DNA from: Nitrososphaerales archaeon | GTDB lineage: Archaea; Thermoproteota; Nitrososphaeria; Nitrososphaerales; CADDZS01 | Assembly: GCA_030041295.1 (NCBI GenBank) | Contig: JASHOD010000069.1 | Location: forward strand, 22,742 to 86,741 | Reading direction: 5' to 3' | Length of the DNA: 64,000 bases | Shown here: positions 24,201 through 33,136 of the stretch, piece by piece | Layout: each line of letters opens with the position of its first letter | Position numbering within the stretch: the stretch's first letter is position 1 | Notes under the pieces: model-generated | What the model was told of the DNA's origin: nothing | Database searches by the model: none | The model's input: only the letters and a program-made list of their open reading frames with translations | Program-made: the position numbers and the translations under genes

Positions 24201-24935
24201 TGTCTAGCACAAGTTCCAAAGGAAGGAAAGCATCGAGCCAAGGCGAGAATTGAAAGGGGAACTCCCGATGATATTTTTGTTTCAAAACTTGCAGGCGTGA
24301 AACTGGATCAAGCGAAACAAAACACCGAAGAAGTCAAGAACAATGTTACATTCAATCAATCAATTGAACGATCCTTGCTTTCTGGCGGCCGAACAAACTA
24401 CATACAGATTTGTGCGCCCTTTGAGCTATATGCACTTACAAGACTCATTAAACCAAAACATGTTGTTGAAGTTGGAGTATCCGCAGGAGTATCAACTGCA
24501 TATTTGCTGCATGGATTGCAGAAAAATGGTCAAGGCGGAGTTCTCCATTCCATAGACCTTCCTGAGATTCAATCGAGGGATCTATCAGCAAAACAGATGC
24601 TGAGAGCTTCATGGGCGCTTCCCCCGGGAAAGAAATCAGGTTGGGCAGTTCCTAAGTACCTGAAGAAATTTTGGGACTTGCGACTAGGAAGAAGCAGTGA
24701 GGTCCTTCCAATTCTCGTGAAGGAAATTCACGCAATCCATCTTTTCGTCTACGACACTCCTTACGAGATTGACGAAGCAATCGTTGATTTTGCGCTCGTA
24801 GATAAAAAGCTAAGAAAGGGGAGTGTCGCACTCGCGGATAACTGTTTGACTCCGATATCTTGGTGGGCACGAAAGAGAAATGCAATCATTTACCAGCGAA
24901 AAAGCTCTGGATTTAGAGGGTTCAGAATTGCTTAG
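24189..24935 (+). CDS. Class I SAM-dependent methyltransferase
   Basis: The 248-residue protein has the glycine-rich motif I VVEVGVSAGVSTAYLLHGL, then VLHSIDLPEIQ as the acidic post-motif and LFVYDTPYEIDEAIVDFALV as the later strands. This resembles Methyltransf_24-type O-methyltransferases or related hydroxylase-like folds. The small hydrophobic ISWWARKRN end is unusual. Substrate unknown. The first 60 residues are a variable extension, and the ATG at 24189 is the first start in frame. Confidence 0.75.
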   Translation: MIRQCLAQVPKEGKHRAKARIERGTPDDIFVSKLAGVKLDQAKQNTEEVKNNVTFNQSIERSLLSGGRTNYIQICAPFELYALTRLIKPKHVVEVGVSAGVSTAYLLHGLQKNGQGGVLHSIDLPEIQSRDLSAKQMLRASWALPPGKKSGWAVPKYLKKFWDLRLGRSSEVLPILVKEIHAIHLFVYDTPYEIDEAIVDFALVDKKLRKGSVALADNCLTPISWWARKRNAIIYQRKSSGFRGFRIA

Positions 24936-25004
24936 AGAATTGCTGGACTTTCCCAAGGCCTAGCACGTAACTCTAAAAATTAGAAAAAGGAGCGAGAGAT
25001 TACA

Positions 25005-25847
25005 ATGAGATTTGGCTTTATAATTCCCGGCGGGAGCTCTCAACAGATTCTGAAACTTGCCATCGAAGCTGAGAAGGCTGGGTGGGACGGTGTCTTCTAT
25101 TATGAAGACATTTACACCGACAAAAGGACGGAAATGAGCGCGGCTTGGCCGATTATGGGTGCGATAGCTGTCAGTACAAAGAGGATACGACTTGGTTCTC
25201 TCCTGACTGCGATTGGAAGGCGACGCCCCTGGGAAGTAGCGAGAGAATCCGTCACTGTTGATCGATTGTCCAACGGCAGGTTGATACTTCCAACAGGGCT
25301 GGGCTGGGAAGGCGACGGAGCCTATACCAAAGCTGGAATGGAATCGAATAGAAGGATTCGCGCCGAGCTTTTGGATGAAGGGCTCGAAATAATAGATGGA
25401 TTATGGAGCGGAAGGCCCTTCCGATACGACGGAAAACACAATCATTTGAAAACGATGACGTTCGTACCAAGACCAGTTCAGAAGCCGAGAATCCCGATAT
25501 GGGTTGTAGGAGCCTGGGGCAGACCAAAATCAATGGCACGCGTACTCAAATATGATGGTTTGATAGCGGTGATCAAAAAGCCCGATGGATCTCATGAAGA
25601 AGTTACTCCGGAAAAAGTTCGAGAAATGAAAGAATTTGTTTCAAGGAACAGGAAGATTCTGGGGAATCGACGAAGGGAATTTGACATCATAATAGACGGT
25701 ATTACTCCCACTGGTCAGAGGAAGGCAGGAGAGATTGTAGCGCCCTTTGCTGAAGCCGGAGCTACTTGGTGGACAGAAGTAATGTGGGGTACAAAAAGTT
25801 ACAAGAAAGTGTTAGAACGCATTTCGGCCGGTCCCCCAAAATTCTGA
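25005..25847 (+). CDS. LLM-class flavin/F420-dependent oxidoreductase
   Basis: The 280-residue luciferase-like TIM barrel shows the family path: MRFGFIIPGGSSQQILKLAI, GWDGVFYYEDIY, RIRLGSLLTAIGRRRPWEVA, then TVDRLSNGRLILPTGLGWEG and KPRIPIWVVGAW. Archaeal members usually carry F420 or FMN and oxidise or reduce small organics. The ATG at 25005 follows AAAGGAGCGAG, a usable ribosome-binding site. Substrate unknown. Confidence 0.88.
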   Translation: MRFGFIIPGGSSQQILKLAIEAEKAGWDGVFYYEDIYTDKRTEMSAAWPIMGAIAVSTKRIRLGSLLTAIGRRRPWEVARESVTVDRLSNGRLILPTGLGWEGDGAYTKAGMESNRRIRAELLDEGLEIIDGLWSGRPFRYDGKHNHLKTMTFVPRPVQKPRIPIWVVGAWGRPKSMARVLKYDGLIAVIKKPDGSHEEVTPEKVREMKEFVSRNRKILGNRRREFDIIIDGITPTGQRKAGEIVAPFAEAGATWWTEVMWGTKSYKKVLERISAGPPKF

Positions 25848-25894
25848 TGAAGTATCATACTCGGCAGAACATGTCACAAGATATGGCTTACGCT

Positions 25895-26317
25895 CTAATA
25901 GTGTTGGAAGAGTTCCACAAGATTTACTGAAGGATCGTTGAGCAGTATCTGTTTCCCTCCGAATCCCACGACGACGTCATTTCGAAAGGTACACCCAGCA
26001 TCCTTGAGTTTGTTGATCAAAGAATCGAGATCTTCAACATCGATAGAAATTCGGTCCCAGCGCCCAGGGGTCTGCGCGGGGCCGTCCTTCATGTACTGAC
26101 CGCCTCCACTCCTTCCGCTCGGTCGAACCAAAATCAAACGCATGTCATCTAAGGCGAGCATTGCAAAATCAGAGTTGGGATGCATGACTTCCTTGAACCC
26201 AAGCAACTTCGATTAGAATTTTACAGATTCGTCCACGTCGTTTACAATATAGCGCGTTCCGTGACGTTTTGGCACTTCAAAAATCACTTTTCCTGTTACA
26301 GTTTCTGTTCGATACAT
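25895..26317 (-). pseudogene. VOC-family protein interrupted by one in-frame stop
   Basis: The frame from the ATG at 26317 reads MYRTETVTGKVIFEVPKRHG through VNDVDESVKF, then TAA at 26213-26215, then SKLLGFKEVMHPNSDFAMLA to the end LLNDPSVNLVELFQ. VOC domains have FY-x-x-x-LGF at this place, so the stop replaces the conserved Tyr (TAT or TAC to TAA). The rest of the frame is intact. A product from an internal start would lack the first strand and helix. This is the second of three damaged VOC genes in the window. Confidence 0.75.
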
Positions 26318-26468
26318 GTTATCTGAATTCCTACATTACCCATGTTTTTTAGAAAGAAATACCGACGATTTCGAAAGCGATTTCGAACATAATTGCCAGA
26401 TATCTCCGATGGCAAGTAGCCATATGACAATTCAAAGGTCAAAAACCCTAGCAGATAAACTCACAACC

Positions 26469-26954
26469 ATGGAAGTCTACATTTTCAGACACGGACTAGC
26501 AAGTTTTGGAAAGGGGGAGGGAGATCCAGGTCTCAACGAAGACGGCGTTCGTGACGTCAACAAGGTTGTAAAGCTATGCAACTCTTCGTTTGGATTTGCG
26601 CCTAACGTGATCGTGTCGAGCCCCCTAGTCAGAGCAAAAGAAACCGCTAAACTAGCAAGGAAGTTGCTCAGCGCAGGCAACAACAACGACAAAATTGTCG
26701 TGGATGAATGCCTGTACGGAGACAGAAAGCCGAACCAAGTATACGCGCTTCTTTCAAAGTACAGAAAAAATGACAAAATCGTTCTTGTCTCCCACATGCC
26801 TTTGATATTTGAACTGCTTCACGATTTGATCGGAGCGAAAGCCGAGGTGGAGTTATTGAACGGTTCTATTGCCTGTATAGAGTGCGACGGGAAAGCATCA
26901 AAGGGCAAAGGCAAGCTCAGATGGCTCGTACCTCCTCCATCTTCTACTGGATAG
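26469..26954 (+). CDS. Histidine phosphatase superfamily protein (SixA-like)
   Basis: From the ATG at 26469 the protein begins MEVYIFRHGLASFGKGEGDP, with the RHG phosphohistidine motif at the normal distance from the start. Then come PNVIVSSPLVRAKETAKLAR and the second catalytic His in KIVLVSHMPLIFELL. This is the SixA type, which removes phosphate from phosphohistidine or small phosphoesters. The frame is open 51 codons further upstream to 26316, but that part lacks conservation and overlaps the divergent VOC pseudogene start, so the later ATG is preferred. Confidence 0.82.
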   Translation: MEVYIFRHGLASFGKGEGDPGLNEDGVRDVNKVVKLCNSSFGFAPNVIVSSPLVRAKETAKLARKLLSAGNNNDKIVVDECLYGDRKPNQVYALLSKYRKNDKIVLVSHMPLIFELLHDLIGAKAEVELLNGSIACIECDGKASKGKGKLRWLVPPPSSTG

Positions 26955-27124
26955 ACGTCGGTCAAGAGCTAACCAACGGCGCGAGCGTACTTAATAAACT
27001 ACTTCCGGACCTTGGCCTTGGGCGTCATCATTTGCAACAACAAAACCGCCTCTTTCTCTAGCTTTCCTAGGGAACAAAAAAGTACTTTTGAGCCAAACCG
27101 TTCTTGCGACTGAGAAATGGGACT

Positions 27125-28900
27125 CTAGGCCTTCGGAAGACACAATTCGATGGTAGTGCCTTTTGTATGGTCCCCGGCTACCCGGTTTATGACACGTATC
27201 GATCCTTTGTACCTCTCTACAACGAGCGCATGGACTATTGACATGCCGAGACCGCTTCCCTTCGCGCTGTCCAGGTACCTGCTGAATAATTTGGATTTCA
27301 ATTCATCATGAATTCCCTTCCCATGATCCGTTATTGAGATCACCCAGCAATTCTCGATGGGAGTGGACAATGAAGTAGAGTCAAAAGCTGCCAAGTTCCC
27401 CCCGGCCGCCAACTTGAAGCTCAAAGAAGACCCATCCTTTACCTTCAATTCAATCTCGACCCCTTGCCCCTCAGTATAAGTCACGCAATTAGAGAGAAGA
27501 TTGGTAAATACTTCTGCCAAAAGATCGTCGGCCTTCACCGAAATAGACGAAACCGACGACATTGAATTAGGATATTCTTCTTTCAACTCGATAGCTTTGT
27601 CTTGAAAACTCTGCTTGATCAACAAAATTGAAGAAGAAATCGTACGCCTCAGGTCGACCGCGTATAATGATGGGTTCTGCTCCGAAAGTACCTTTCCGAG
27701 GCGCTTCGCTCGGTCCAAGAGACTAGTCGAACCATCAATCGCCTTCAGCATGCTTTCGACTATGGATTGAACCGGGATATTGTCCTTCAGCTCCTCGCCC
27801 AGGAGTTCGGCGCTGAGCCTCGCGACCTGGTTGTAGTTTCGAATGTCGTGAGCAAGGATATCTTGGAGGAGTTCAGCTTGCTTCCGGCTCTTTGCCTCTT
27901 TGTCCCTTGTTTCGCTTTGAACCCACATTGTTTCGTATATCGACACGAGACTGGAGACCGTCGCCTTCTGTGAAGCATAGATGCCTGAGATCATGGCTTT
28001 CTCGGGAATCGAGCTCTCGACATCTGCGTATTGAACCAACATCGATCTAGAACGATCAGAAATCATCAATCCAATTTTTATCGGTTCTATCGGCCTGATC
28101 TCGAACATCGGAAATCTTCTCATTATTCGACTGTTTACATTCCAGTCGGGCGAAAAAGTAGCAAGAATTCTCACGTGCAACCCTTTCTTCAAGGCTTTAT
28201 CTTTGAATATCTCAAATTCCGCTCCATCATTCAACTCGATCCTTTCAAGTAGTGGCAGAAGGATCATTACCTCGGAATTTGTCGAGCTTGCAAGATCTAT
28301 CGTTAGATCCTTGATTTCACCATAATGATTCACGATTCTCGTTTCTTCAGGAACTTCGCCTTCTTCAATTCCCCTTATCTTTAGCTCCGCCGGAACTGCT
28401 ATCGACCACAGTGTATCGAAAAGCTGCTTTTGTTGAGCCAAGAGCTCCTTCGAGTTACTGTAGAGCAATTTGGTAGTAGGTTTTTCAGGATGGGGTTGAG
28501 ACAGGTCCGAGGAGAACTCTTTTTCACTTACGAGGAGATTTGATCTAATCCCTTCTAAGTGTCTCACCTTAACATGAAGTTCGTCAAGGAGAAACTTGCA
28601 AGCTTGAACGTTAGATTCTTTGATGTCTGAAATATACCTTGCATCCAGCCGATTATTACTCGCAGCAAGCGTGACTGCCTCCCTGTACGGTTTGAATTCA
28701 TAAATTAAGTTTAGAGCATCCTTGCTACCAATCCCGAGCAGTTCCGTCTCAGCTCTCGCGATTTGCCCCAAAACGACGCGAACCGCGGCTTCTCTATCTC
28801 TGATGAACTCGGTTACTTCATTCTTGTCTTCCAAATCACTTCTAGAGGGACTAGGTAGATCGCCGTAGCTAGAAGTCTTAGTACTTCCTAATGCTGTCAA
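27125..28900 (-). CDS. Sensor histidine kinase with a PLD/TrmB-like sensor region
   Basis: The 591-residue protein has an N-terminal coiled-coil region, a middle domain at about residues 170-330 (LTIDLASSTNSEVMILLPLL, and IGLMISDRSRSMLVQYADVE) resembling the phospholipase-D-like sensor of archaeal TrmB-type regulators, and a C-terminal kinase. The H box is ILAHDIRNYNQVARLS, the N box TNLLSNCVTYTEG, then DHGKGIHDELKSKLF and GSGLGMSIVHALV. There are no transmembrane helices, so it senses a cytoplasmic signal. No response regulator is adjacent. The start is a TTG at 28900. Confidence 0.88.
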   Translation of the reverse strand: MTALGSTKTSSYGDLPSPSRSDLEDKNEVTEFIRDREAAVRVVLGQIARAETELLGIGSKDALNLIYEFKPYREAVTLAASNNRLDARYISDIKESNVQACKFLLDELHVKVRHLEGIRSNLLVSEKEFSSDLSQPHPEKPTTKLLYSNSKELLAQQKQLFDTLWSIAVPAELKIRGIEEGEVPEETRIVNHYGEIKDLTIDLASSTNSEVMILLPLLERIELNDGAEFEIFKDKALKKGLHVRILATFSPDWNVNSRIMRRFPMFEIRPIEPIKIGLMISDRSRSMLVQYADVESSIPEKAMISGIYASQKATVSSLVSIYETMWVQSETRDKEAKSRKQAELLQDILAHDIRNYNQVARLSAELLGEELKDNIPVQSIVESMLKAIDGSTSLLDRAKRLGKVLSEQNPSLYAVDLRRTISSSILLIKQSFQDKAIELKEEYPNSMSSVSSISVKADDLLAEVFTNLLSNCVTYTEGQGVEIELKVKDGSSLSFKLAAGGNLAAFDSTSLSTPIENCWVISITDHGKGIHDELKSKLFSRYLDSAKGSGLGMSIVHALVVERYKGSIRVINRVAGDHTKGTTIELCLPKA

Positions 28901-29114
28901 GGAAAATTATCAACTTACTTTTTTAGGTCTACGGCAGGCCATGGCTTTTTTCCTACTTAAATTAGAATGGAAAATTGTTCTACCGATAGCCTTAGCACGA
29001 GTATCGGAATTTCTAGTAAGATGGGCATTACTCGCGTTCGTTTCTTGTTTTATGATATAGCTTTTCGGATCCGTATCACGAATTTACTATCAATAAATAG
29101 CAAATGACAATTAC

Positions 29115-29261
29115 TTGAAAAGAGAAATAATAATCTTGAGAGACAAGACCTACGAGTGCAAGAACTGCGGGTTCAAATCGAGTACTTTTCTTGAATACAT
29201 GACGCATAAACAGGGCTGCACGACGGGTTCGAATAACAGGATCTCAGTAGTACCCCGCTGA
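29115..29261 (+). CDS. Very small C2HC zinc-finger protein
   Basis: This 48-residue reading frame starts at a TTG at 29115 (or the in-frame TTG at 29136). It encodes YECKNCGFKSSTFLEYMTHK then QGC. The C-x2-C-x14-H-x4-C spacing is a classic small zinc finger, preceded by a short basic strand. Such stand-alone mini zinc fingers are common in archaea and often bind nucleic acid. It is isolated between the histidine kinase and a convergent membrane protein gene. Confidence 0.65.
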   Translation: MKREIIILRDKTYECKNCGFKSSTFLEYMTHKQGCTTGSNNRISVVPR

Positions 29262-29311
29262 AGAGATACGCCGACTAGAAAAAATCGTAGACGAAAACGA
29301 ATTTTCTAGTC

Positions 29312-29638
29312 CTAGCTCGTACTCGTGGCACTCTTCGTACTTGGCCTTCTGGTGCTGGCGATTACGACAGCAATTATTATGCCAACTAGAATCAGCGCCA
29401 CTCCGTAAGACAGAGCCAGAATAAAAAAAGGGGCTATGAATGCGAGAATGATTCCCGAAACCACGTACCTGTTCTGCTCAAACTTGTCTGAGAACGTCAG
29501 AGCTTGCGCGGCCGTCCACGCACCAAATAGCAACAAGATCAAGAAAAATGTGTCACCCAAAGTCAGTGCACTTATGAGGTAAAGCACAAACGGAGCTAGT
29601 ATAACCACAACACAACCAGCAACATAGGAGATTCTCAA
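29312..29638 (-). CDS. Small multi-span membrane protein
   Basis: The 108-residue protein has three to four hydrophobic stretches (residues about 4-27, 29-48, 60-80, 80-96) and a polar tail rich in Ser/Thr/Lys. The start is a TTG at 29638. No family or active residues are recognised. It converges with the zinc-finger gene. Confidence 0.5.
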   Translation of the reverse strand: MRISYVAGCVVVILAPFVLYLISALTLGDTFFLILLLFGAWTAAQALTFSDKFEQNRYVVSGIILAFIAPFFILALSYGVALILVGIIIAVVIASTRRPSTKSATSTS

Positions 29639-29730
29639 AAGAGTCCCTTACTCGTAATCTTATGTTGCCCGAGACTAGTATTTAACGGAAACAGAGCTTG
29701 TTGCTCCAAGGCCCGCCTTAACACGTGAGC

Positions 29731-30087
29731 TCAGCGAATCATTTTGTGGAACATTCTCATATGCTCCTCGTATTCAATTTCAAAACCTTCCTCAAGAGTA
29801 CGGCCTTTTTCAAAACTGAGGCCGGCGGAATCTAGCTCATCGAATTTGTCTATAATCTTGGAACAACCCTTGCATTCAGCGTCGGTAGAACTGATCTTTG
29901 CTGCTCTCTCACTTGCTTTTCTTATAGTGCGCATAGCTCGGTGTAATTGTAGATCCGCCGTATTTAGAATCGAAGAACAAGCGGTACAAACAATTTGTAC
30001 AAGAATTTTTGATTTGTTCAAGAAAGCACCAAGCAATACCGAAAAGCTGCTTTTGCACTCCACTAGGTGCAAACGTATTCCTAGCAC
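29731..30087 (-). CDS. Uncharacterised protein with two CxxC pairs
   Basis: The 118-residue frame starts at a GTG at 30087. The middle contains IVCTACSSILNTADLQLHRA and the later ECKGCSKIIDKFDELD, two CxxC knuckles about 45 residues apart, linked by a helix. The C-terminal helix is Glu/His/Met-rich. A metal-binding role is plausible. The opposite strand is also open here, but its product lacks such order. Family unknown. Confidence 0.45.
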   Translation of the reverse strand: MLGIRLHLVECKSSFSVLLGAFLNKSKILVQIVCTACSSILNTADLQLHRAMRTIRKASERAAKISSTDAECKGCSKIIDKFDELDSAGLSFEKGRTLEEGFEIEYEEHMRMFHKMIR

Positions 30088-30135
30088 TCAAATACTATGA
30101 ATGAGAAAAGGGTCTCTCGTGGTGAATGAAACAAA

Positions 30136-30455
30136 ATGTCAAAAGCCGGTAGCAGACCCACCAGAGTAGACTTGGGTAAAGTAAATACGATAATTTCGCT
30201 CATGGGAGGGCAACGGAACATTAGCGAGATATCACTAATTCCTATGACGAATTACAAGTGCATTGAAAACCTGCATGTCTATGTCTCGAGGAATGAGCCG
30301 AACGAGTTTCACTTGAGCATTTGGGATCAGCCGCAGGAGCAGTCCAGTTCGCGTTGCTTGTTCGCGGACAGGATGAGGACACAAACATTCCTCCAGTCCT
30401 TGAGCTTTTGGCGTACTGTATACTAGATGTGGAAGGCAGAAAAAAGACCCGCTAA
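30136..30455 (+). pseudogene. Uncharacterised protein with a probable single-base frameshift
   Basis: The frame from the ATG at 30136 encodes a sensible alpha/beta start (VDLGKVNTIISLMGGQRNIS, LHVYVSRNEPNEFHLSIW). After the GGG at about 30328-30330 the alternate frame becomes coherent: GSAAGAVQFALLVRGQDEDT then LELLAYCILDVEGRKKTR and stop at 30453-30455. In contrast the original frame becomes Ser/Arg-rich. One missing G would join them into a protein of about 106 residues. Whether it is decay, a sequence error or a real slip is undecided. Family not recognised. Confidence 0.5.
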
Positions 30456-30529
30456 ACCCCCTCTCCCAAGAAAAAAGTCCATAAGTGTGCCTGGGCAGCG
30501 GGTCGCCCAGCCCACCTTCCTGTTTTTTC
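30446..30529 (+). terminator. Hairpin with pseudoknot potential followed by a T-run
   Basis: CTGGGC (30491-30496) pairs with GCCCAG (30505-30510). The 8-base loop AGCGGGTC between them is the exact complement of GACCCGCT at 30446-30453, so an H-type pseudoknot can form. A TGTTTTTT run follows at 30521-30528. The simplest reading is a transcription stop for the gene ending at 30455. A structured regulatory RNA ahead of hsp20 is the alternative. Confidence 0.45.
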
Positions 30530-30553
30530 ACTCAGTTGCCTCCTCCTCTCATC

Positions 30554-30566
30554 ACAAAGGCTTTAT
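30554..30566 (+). promoter_or_regulatory. BRE/TATA-like element of the hsp20 gene
   Basis: ACAAAGGCTTTAT lies about 20-30 bp before the ATG at 30585. The same 11 bases, ACAAAGGCTTT, occur at 33631-33641 before the ATG at 33657. This supports promoter identity and leaderless transcription. Confidence 0.45.
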
Positions 30567-30584
30567 GAAGCTCGTTAGCGGTTA

Positions 30585-30983
30585 ATGATTGATATGAGCC
30601 TACTTTTTCGAAAGTTCTCGAAGGACTTGGGTGAAATAGGCACGAGATCTAGAGACGTGTTTGAGCTAATATTGCCCGCCGTAGACATGTTCGAAAACGG
30701 GTCAAATCTCGTAATCAAGATGGACATGCCCGGGTTCGTGAAAGAAAATATCAAGACCCGACTGACAGAGCATTATCTCGTCGTCAGTGCCAAACGCGAG
30801 GAAGACGACGGAGAAGACGGAGTCGTCTATTGGGAGCAGCGTCCCTTACGGGTACATAAGAAAATTTCGCTTCCTGTCAAAGTCGACGTGGACGAGGATG
30901 CTGAACTCGTAGGCAAGTATGAAAATGGAGTTTTGACAATCAAACTCCCGCTGAAAGGCGTGGGCAAAGTCCGCGTCGAGTAG
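30585..30983 (+). CDS. hsp20: Small heat-shock protein, Hsp20/alpha-crystallin family
   Basis: The 132-residue protein has the alpha-crystallin domain at about residues 35-125: VDMFENGSNLVIKMDMPGFV, LVVSAKREEDDGEDGVVYWE, and the end KYENGVLTIKLPLKGVG with the conserved GVLT. Such proteins form oligomers that hold unfolded proteins in the cytoplasm. The usual C-terminal IXI anchor is replaced by VRVE. Either the ATG at 30585 or the one at 30594 may be used. It is single-gene, behind its own promoter-like element. Confidence 0.92.
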   Translation: MIDMSLLFRKFSKDLGEIGTRSRDVFELILPAVDMFENGSNLVIKMDMPGFVKENIKTRLTEHYLVVSAKREEDDGEDGVVYWEQRPLRVHKKISLPVKVDVDEDAELVGKYENGVLTIKLPLKGVGKVRVE

Positions 30984-31003
30984 AGTGAAGGGTAAACTCT
31001 CGC

Positions 31004-32575
31004 TTACCTTCGCCTAAGCAGTCCAACAACGACTATTACAAAGGACACCACGAAGCCTATCTTCCCTAGTTCGGAACTTGTATAGAGAATAGACACTCCG
31101 ACTCCAAAGATTCCGAACCCTACGAGTGCCCCAGACAGGAAGCCTCGTCCTCTCCTCTTGTTCTTATGTTCGTCGTACATCTCTTTCTGTTGTTCATATT
31201 CAATGTAATTCCTGAGCATCGGTGCCAACTCAATGGATGCGTCGATGGCCGCCGTCAAACGTTTGATCTGTTCTTTTATTTCAGCGCTGTAAGCTTCTTC
31301 CACGAGTCCTTCCTTCTCGAGCAGCCTCCCTAGGATCTTGATAAAACGAAAATCCCGATCCAAAGTTAAACACACCCCTTCGAGGATCGAGAGCATCCGC
31401 ATGTAGAGGACCAGGTTCTTTGGAAGTTTGAACGGGAACTGGTAGATCGTACGATTCGCAACCTCCATCAGCGCCTTGACCTCGCTTTCCTCGATTTTCT
31501 TTCCGCTCATATCCGCAAGAGCGAGTTCGACACCGCGAGTGATTACGTACCGATTAGCTTGAGGCTGAAGAATCCCCAGTTCAAGCATGACCTGAACGAT
31601 TCTTTGCGGATTCTTATCGACCAAAGCGGTGTAGAACCTTACGAGATTGAGTCTGGTCTCCTCGTCCAGATTCCCTGCCATCCCGTAATCATAAAGAACA
31701 ATGCGGCCATCCGGGGCAATTGAGATGTTGCCCGGGTGTGGATCCGCGTGAAAGATTTCCTCGCTCAAGAGCATTTTAAAGAACAATCTCCCGACGTTTC
31801 GAGCTAGTTTCCGTCGGTCAAGGCGGGCTTCATCGAGTGCCTTTGTGTCATTGACTTTGATTCCACCTATGTATTGCAAAACGAGAACCTTGTCGGTAGA
31901 AACCTCGGGAAACGCATCGGGGATAATAACGGACTTGTCGTCTTCCAAGTTTCGCTTTATCGTCTTTAGGTTTCGGAGTTCTTGCTTGTAGTCTACTTCC
32001 TCCTTGATAGTGTCCGAAAATTGGTCAACTACAGAACCAACCGAGAAGCGCAGGGATTCGTCGATGAAACGACCGACCAATGGAACGAGTCTACGAAGCA
32101 CACTCGTCTCGATTGTCATCCGTTCCCTAATGCCTGGACGGTTTACCTTTACGACGACTTCCTCTCCATGATAGCACGCCCTGTACACTTGACCCAGACT
32201 TGCTCCCGTGACTGCTTCTGGATCGAAAGAGTCGAATACCTCGTCTAATTTTCCAATTTCCGCTTCAATCAACGGTTTCACTTGATCGAACGGGGCGGGC
32301 GGAACCTCGTCCTGCAGTCGGGAAAATTCGTCAATGTAGGGCTGCGGAAGGACATCCGGGCGCACTGACAGGAGCTGCCCTAACTTAATGAAAGCCGGGC
32401 CGAGCTCTATGAAGGCTTCAACTGCCTTCCTTCCATTTCTCTGGTATCTCTCCGGATGGACGATCTTGCCTTCCGCTCGTTTGATCTCGTTCCTATCTCG
32501 TCTGTAACGAAGGGCCACGGGGGCGAGTTTCCAAATTACTCCGATGAGCCTTCGGGTCTCACGAGATGGCCACAT
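31004..32575 (-). CDS. ABC1/AarF/UbiB-family atypical protein kinase
   Basis: The 523-residue protein matches the UbiB family. LGPAFIKLGQLLSVRPDVLP is the KxGQ motif, ASLGQVYRAC the Ala-rich loop, VVVKVNRPGI the ATP-binding Lys, FHADPHPGNISIAPDGRIVL the catalytic loop, and YDYGMAGNL the metal-binding DYG. Two hydrophobic helices near the C-terminus (FLSGALVGFGIFGVGVSIL and IGFVVSFVIVVVGLL) anchor it in the membrane. In bacteria and eukaryotes the family supports quinone biosynthesis. Two uncharacterised genes lie upstream on the same strand. Confidence 0.92.
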   Translation of the reverse strand: MWPSRETRRLIGVIWKLAPVALRYRRDRNEIKRAEGKIVHPERYQRNGRKAVEAFIELGPAFIKLGQLLSVRPDVLPQPYIDEFSRLQDEVPPAPFDQVKPLIEAEIGKLDEVFDSFDPEAVTGASLGQVYRACYHGEEVVVKVNRPGIRERMTIETSVLRRLVPLVGRFIDESLRFSVGSVVDQFSDTIKEEVDYKQELRNLKTIKRNLEDDKSVIIPDAFPEVSTDKVLVLQYIGGIKVNDTKALDEARLDRRKLARNVGRLFFKMLLSEEIFHADPHPGNISIAPDGRIVLYDYGMAGNLDEETRLNLVRFYTALVDKNPQRIVQVMLELGILQPQANRYVITRGVELALADMSGKKIEESEVKALMEVANRTIYQFPFKLPKNLVLYMRMLSILEGVCLTLDRDFRFIKILGRLLEKEGLVEEAYSAEIKEQIKRLTAAIDASIELAPMLRNYIEYEQQKEMYDEHKNKRRGRGFLSGALVGFGIFGVGVSILYTSSELGKIGFVVSFVIVVVGLLRRR

Positions 32576-32660
32576 TTGTGTAAACTGTCAATTTTTCATC
32601 TGTTACCGCATTCTTGAGAGTATCGGCTAGTGAAAAGTTGATGGGGCGGTGGTTCAGAAG

Positions 32661-33101
32661 TCAAAACAATAATTCTTTCAGCCATCTGAACAGTCCGTTC
32701 AGGATGAGAAACGACGAAAATAAACTTAGCAGGCCAAATCCAAGTCGATTGTTTCCTCTTGTTTCCTCATTACTACCAACACCACTCTTATTCAACCTAC
32801 CAGATCTTTCAAGCGAGCGCTTTGCAAAATATAGGCTAGTAGCAAAGGCCGCGATCGTCTCGGGCGAGTCCTTCAAGAGATGCCCAAGCGGATCTCTTCT
32901 TGGGTCCGCTCGGTCGACGTGAATCGTATAACTGTCGTCGTATTCTCTGACATGCACATTCGAGTTGCGATACTGCTTCCTCGATCCCCGTTTGTCTCCA
33001 AGACTAGATTCTTCGTAATCGGAAGGAAGTTCAGGAAGAACCTCCTTCGATATCCGAATACTTTTGGAATCATCGTTGGCATCTACCAAATAAATCCGCA
33101 C
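32661..33101 (-). CDS. Uncharacterised protein with a C-terminal membrane helix
   Basis: The 146-residue protein starts at a GTG at 33101. The middle has an ordered motif, VREYDDSYTIHVDRADPRRD then PLGHLLKDSPETIAA, of the kind seen in archaea-specific conserved proteins. The last 25 residues (LGFGLLSLFSSFLILNGLF) form a membrane anchor. It lies 85 bp upstream of the ABC1 kinase and 35 bp downstream of a coiled-coil gene, all in one direction. Function unknown. Confidence 0.65.
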   Translation of the reverse strand: MRIYLVDANDDSKSIRISKEVLPELPSDYEESSLGDKRGSRKQYRNSNVHVREYDDSYTIHVDRADPRRDPLGHLLKDSPETIAAFATSLYFAKRSLERSGRLNKSGVGSNEETRGNNRLGFGLLSLFSSFLILNGLFRWLKELLF

Positions 33102-33136
33102 AATCCTGACAAACGCGACTCGAAAATTCCACTCTC

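Noticed and set aside
26316..26468. Upstream 51 codons of the histidine phosphatase frame
   Set aside because: The RHG motif at normal distance from the ATG at 26469 and the divergent VOC start at 26317 argue for the later start.
29744..30100. 118-codon forward frame opposite the CxxC protein
   Set aside because: Ser-rich antisense shadow. The reverse strand shows ordered CxxC pairs, so that strand is preferred.
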